Assembly: GCA_029204225.1 (NCBI GenBank)
Contig: CM055104.1
Span: forward strand, 45,947,835 to 46,011,834
From: Diphasiastrum complanatum
Lineage: Eukaryota; Streptophyta; Lycopodiopsida; Lycopodiales; Lycopodiaceae
Direction: 5' to 3'
Length of the DNA stretch: 64,000 bases
The position numbers and the translations under genes are program-made. The notes beneath the pieces were generated by a model. It had not been told where the DNA came from. It saw nothing but the letters and a program-made list of their open reading frames with translations, and made no database searches. Positions 51,301 to 57,300 of the stretch are shown here, piece after piece. The first letter of the stretch is position 1; every line of letters begins with the position of its first letter.

Positions 51301-54300
51301 GCCTCCGTCTTTGGCACCTCCTACACCTCGTGGATCATCATCATCAACATCATCTTCTCCATCTTCGGAAGAACAAAAGAAGTGGGATAGAAGGGATGCA
51401 CAAGCACATTCTATGGTTGCTCTTGCTAGATCTATCTTACCTCATATTAGGTCTTGTAAGACATCTAAAAGTGCGTGGGATACACTTTATACTATGTATA
51501 GAGTCAAAAATCCAGCAAGAGTGGTGTATCTCAGAAATCAGCTTTCTTTGTTGAAGATGCAAGAAGGGGATCAAGTGACCAATCACTGGACGAAGATCAA
51601 GGATCTTCGTGAGGAGCTTCTCAATATTGATGAGATAATTGAGGATGCTCAATTTGTTTCCATTATTCTCAACTCATTACCTTGATCTTATCTTCCATTT
51701 GTTTCATCTTTGAGTATCTCTCTTAGGGGACAACAACTCTCCTTTGATGAACTTGTTGGGCTGCTTCTTCAAGAGGAGCAAACGAGGCAAAACTAAGGCA
51801 AGGGCAAAGGCAAGTCAAAAGGAAAGAGGAAGCCTCCTTCCAAGGATGAGCAAAAGCCCTTTGGAGGTCAAGATGTCAATACTCAAAAGAAGAAAGGGAA
51901 GTGCCATTATTGCAAAAGGTATGGGCACTTCATCAAGGATTGTAAGAAGAAGCTTGTGAAAGAGGAGAGTAAAGGAATTGATACTAGTGTTTCACTTGCT
52001 ACTTTGGAGCAAGAGCTTGAAGCTAGTGGTGATCTCTTCAACCAAGACTATGCTTTTTTGTCTAATATTGCTTCTACTAGTACTACTACATCTATGAGGA
52101 ATTCAGATTCTGTTTTGCAAGTTGCTGATTTTCAGCCCATTGAATGGGTGATTGATAGTGGTGCTACTCGTCATATGACTTCTCGCAAAGAAGCATTTAC
52201 TAAATTAGTAAAAGTGCAAAATGGAAGTAAGGTACAATGTGCGGATGATGCATCTTATTCTATTCATGGAATTGGAATTGTAGCCATCATTTTGCCTAAT
52301 GGTGAAGAAAAGTACATTAAGAATGTGCTTTATGTTCCGGGAATCAAGAAGAATCTTCTTTCGGTTTCAGCTATGTTGAAGCAAGGACTAGTTGTTGAGT
52401 TCAAAGAAGATAAGTGTCTTGTCAAGGATCCTAAAAGATCACTCTTGATTATTGTTTCGGGAACGGTGCATGCTGGCTTATACATTATGGATACCTATGA
52501 GCGACGAATTCCCTCTACATGTCTTGTTGCTTCTACATCACAATCATTGGAGTTGGCTGAATTGTGGCACGCAAGGTTTGGGCATCTCAACTTTGCAAGT
52601 ATGAAGAAGCTGAAGACATTTAATATGGTAGAAGACATTCCTACTATTGAGCAGCCGGAAGGGCATGTATGCGAGGGGTGCATACTTGGAAAGTTTCAAA
52701 GGAAACCTTTTCCAATTGATGGAACTATAAGGGTTCTTGATAAATTTGATTTGGTTCATAGTGATGTTTGTGGTCCAATGAAGACCGAATCCATTGGAAA
52801 GTGCATCTATTTTGTGACTTTTATTGATGACTTTTCCCGTTTTACATGGATCTATCCTATGAAGGCTAAATCGGAAGTTTTTCAACGTTACAAAGATTTT
52901 CTAGCAATGGTGGAAAATCAGTTTGGGCATTCTTTGAAGACCCTATGCACCGATCCTGGAGGGGAATACATTAAGAATACGTTCGGTGCATTTCTTCGAG
53001 AAAAGGGAATTCTACATCAAATGACAACTCCCTATACGCCTCAACAAAATGGTGTTGCCGAGCGAAAGAATCGCACACTCATGGAGATGGCCCGTTGCAT
53101 GCTCAAAGCAAAGGGGCTGCCTCACAAGTTTTGGGCTGAAGCGGTTATAACGGCAGCATACATAAGCAATCGTTGTCCTACTAGAGCATTGAAAGTATTA
53201 ACTCCTTATGAAGTTTGGTATGGAAAGAAGCCTACAATCTCTCACTTTCGCATTTTTGGTTGTATGGCTTATGCTTTTGTTCCGGATAAACTTCGTACAA
53301 AGCTTGAAGATAAAGGAGTTAAATGCATTTTTGTTGGCTATAGTAGTGAAAGCAAAGGCTATAGGCTGTTCAATTTGAGCACTAATAAGATTATTGTTAG
53401 TCGTGATGTGCATTTTGATGAAAAGAATTCATTGGATGTGGCCCCAACTCATATCTTGAAGGGGGACAGCCCACATAGTGTGAATGTTGAAGTTTTTCCA
53501 GATTTGGTACCATCTTCTATTGTTGGAGATAAGGGGCAGCAATCAACCAGTTTCGACCTGCCCAACACCTCATCAAGTTTAGAGCCTAATGTTCATCAAG
53601 AACCGCCCGTTGTTGCTCAAAATCAGCCTACTGTTGGGCAAGGACCAGTTTTGGAAGATCTTGGACAGCCAAGTGCGGTGTCGGAAGATCTTGGACAGCA
53701 AATTGTAAGAAGAGACATGGCTGTTGGACAGCCCAAAACAGTCCCACGGTGGCTGTTGTCGACTTTGCGGGACAGCAAAGTAAGTTCATTTTATGATGGA
53801 AAGACACTGGACTATGCTGATTTTTCAGATTTTGCTCTTACATCTCATGGAAATGTTGCAGAAGAACCTGTTTTCTATGAGCAGGCCAAGGGAGTAAAAT
53901 GTTGGGAGGATGCGATGCAAGATGAGTATGACTCACTTATGAAGAACCAGATTTGGGTTCTTGTTGATCTTCCTCATGGGAAGAAGGCAATTGGTTCTAA
54001 ATGGGTATACAAAATCAAGTATAAGGCAGATGGTACCATTGAAAGGTACAAGGCAAGGCTCGTTGCCAAAGGCTATGCTCAGCAAAAGGGGATTGATTAT
54101 GATGAGACTTTTTCTCCTACTGCTCGGATGACTACCGTAAGGGTAGTAACCTCTTTGGCTGCCCACTTTGGTTGGCGTTTGCGGCAACTTGACATAAAGA
54201 CAGCATTCCTCAATGGTGATCTCAATGAGGAAGTGTAACTTCAACAACCTGCTGTTTTTTTGGTTGAAGGCCAAGAAGATAAAGTTTGTCTTCTCAAGAA

Positions 54301-57300
54301 GGCACTTTATGGACTGAAGCAAGCTCCGAGGATGTGGTATCAAAAGATACATGCCTACTTTTGTGATTGAGGGTTTACTAATAGTCCTAGCGAATCTACT
54401 CTTTATGTCAAGCATACTTCAGATTATATCATCATTATTTTGCTTTATGTTGATGATATTATTATTACGGGAAGTAATGAGCAGCAGATTGATGCCGTAA
54501 TACTTGAGCTTGGTATGGTTTTTGAAACCTCAGATTTAGGCCTATTGCACTTTTATCTTGGTCTTGAATTTGTACAAGAAGGTGCTGGAATTTTCATCTC
54601 TCAAGAACGCTACATTGGGCAGATTTTGAAGCGATTCAAGATGGAAGATTGCAAGCCGGTTGCTACACCTATGGAGACAGGTCTGAAATTAAGTAGTCAA
54701 GGTGATGGTGAATCATTTGGCACTACTTTATATTGTCAAGCTATTGGCTGTCTCATTTACCTATGTAATTCAAGACCGGACATTTCTTATAGTGTCTCAC
54801 TCATGAGTCAATTCATGCATGCCCCGATGACATCACATTGGAAAGCGTTGAAGAGCATCTTTCGATATCTTCAAGGAACAAGAAGTCATGGACTGGTTTT
54901 TCCTGCTTGTGGTGATGCATGTTTGGTTGGTTTGAGTGACTCGGATTGGGGTGGAGATCAAGACACTAGATGCTCTACAAGTGGAAATTGCTTTTTTTAT
55001 GGTAATTCTGCAATTTCGTGGTCAAGTAAAAAGCAGCCCACTGTTGCTACTTCTTCTAGTGAGGGAGAATATAGAGCGATATTATCAGCCACGACAGAGT
55101 GTTTATGGCTGAGAAGACTACTTGTTGACATGAAGTTTGGCGAGCCCTCAGCCACTCTTATCTTGAGTGATAGTCAAAGTGCTATTGCCATTGCACGAAA
55201 TCCTGTTTTTCATGCGAGGACGAAGCACATCGAGATCCATTATCACTTTGTTCGGGAGAGACTTCATGATGGCGACATTTTACTTGAATATTGTTCTACG
55301 GAGGATAATATTGCGGACCTCTTCACTAAGGCGTTGCCTAGAGTCAGATTTGAAGCTTTATGCAAAGCTTTAAATTTGATACCACGTGTTGGTTTTGTTA
55401 CATAGTGAAGATTTCAGTTTTTGCATTGTCATTTAAGGAGGGTGTTAGAAATAAATGACTATGCTGAAGTTAATCCATAGGTTACTTTGACCCAAAAGGT
55501 CGAGATTTGTGTAACCATGGGTATTTAGTTATTTAGGCCATCTTAAGTTTGTCTTAAGTTCAGTTGGACCCAATTTTGGTCATGTACTGACTCGTGGGTC
55601 CTTAGGGGTCTAATTTTGTTTAGGGGCCCTATCTTGACTTTTGGGGGTGCCCTACATTTAGTAAGTGGTTAACCTTAGGGTTTGGTGGCATTTGGTCACA
55701 TCCAAGTAGAGTACTTAGATGCTCATTGTGTATTCCATTTTATACAGTTTGGCTCTCCATTGCCCTTGTTTCTGTTTTCTCTCTCTCACTCTCTTAGAGT
55801 TGGGCGCCCAGCCTCTTCTCTCTTGTTTCTTGTGGAGATTGATTGATAACTAGATCTTGGTGACTTGTCTCTTGCTTTCCTACAATAGCCTAATCATCTC
55901 AATCATAATTGTCCCCATCCACGTCCACCAGCTACTTTACAAGGGGTTTTGACAATCTGCGAGCAATTTTTTTTGAGTTTTGCGAGTTTCATTTTACCCA
56001 TGGTTCATTGATTATATAGCACATGGCATGCCATGTAATATTAACTACATTTTGTCTCTAACTACAAGAAGGTGCGAACTAGATACAAAAATTTCAATGG
56101 ATTTCAATGTGAGACAACTTTGGAAGTGACACTTTACTGCTAATAGTTCTCTCAATGTCTCTTGATAGGTGTCATAACAATCTCTAGCACATCTTCCTTC
56201 TATGGTATTGTGTCCACTTTCCTTTTTTTACTTTTTTGCCATGTATTAAAATTGGCTTTTCATTTTCCAATACCACAAAAGGCTTGGACACCATAGCTTG
56301 AGCCACTATATCATGTGAATCATTTACAACCATTCAACTTTCTCATGTAAAACAAATTATATAGTCTATGTGATAATGGGAGTACCAACTTGTGCTCTAT
56401 GTGACAATTCAGGTATCAAACCATCAGTATCATGAACAATATCTACTTTTAAGATATTACATCGTATTTTTGTGGATACACTACAGGTTTGATAGGCTGA
56501 AAATTTTCAATTATAAAATAAAAAAGGTATTTTGACACATTTGAGAACCAAATTTTGAGTAAAAACATTATTTCAGAATATTTTTTTCAGCCTCCAAACA
56601 TAGCACGCCGGTGTGCTAAGTAAATCAACTCCAAGGTTTCTTTTTGCAACCTTCAAAGATAGCATGCCAGCATGCTAAATCAAACAAGAAAATGTTTCTT
56701 GCAGCGGAATCATATAGCATGCCGGCGTGCTATCTTTGGATGCTAAAAAATAATTTTAATTTAAAAATTTCCTTCTTTAGTATTCCATTGTAAGATTTTT
56801 AATTATGTACCAAACCAAAATTCTAAATGATAAACATTCAACTAGTGGCATAAAAAAGGTAACACACCATGTGCTATCTTTTTGTTGAATCATGGCAAGC
56901 AAATAACTCGCAAAAAATTCAGGTGCAAAATGCCAAGGCCCCTTTACAGGTCCATGAGGTCTTTGAGCCAGACAATTTTTCCTTTTATTTTGTTGAAGAA
57001 TCCTTGACCCTCCACCTCTTGGCAATCCTCAACTTGCTTATGCTACTTGGTCTGGCACTCTTGGCCCTTATCAGATTCGTATATGTGTTCGTATCCTAGA
57101 AGCCCGTTCCGAGCAAAAAGGGTCTGAATGTTCCGTTCCGTTCCGTACGTTCCGGAATGTACTGGGTCGGAACGAGTTTATTTATAATGTTAAAAAATAA
57201 ACATAATACGCCGCTGGCCCTCGACTTCACCATTTCACAACAGCGAGCAGGGAAAGTGCCCCTACATGCAGTTTGATGAGACTGCATAAAATCCTCACCT

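Larger units (their letters stand above)
50106..55884 (+). mobile_element. Ty1/copia retrotransposon, structurally complete
   Basis: LTRs at 50106-50545 and 55443-55884 (TGTTAG...CTACA) flank an internal region with primer site, gag, protease, integrase, RT, RNase H and polypurine tract. The target duplication ATAGC is perfect at 50101-50105 and 55885-55889. The LTRs differ by only about five substitutions and a length change in a CT run, so insertion was recent. The gag-pol frame is continuous from 51257 to 55405 apart from four in-frame stops (51683, 51794, 54236, 54368), so this copy should not make full-length polyprotein. It lies in SMT1 intron 10, sense orientation. Confidence 0.96.

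Noticed and set aside
52495..54415. Minus-strand frames of 60-160 codons under the copia pol
   Set aside because: Shadows of the long plus-strand pol frame; no independent motif.
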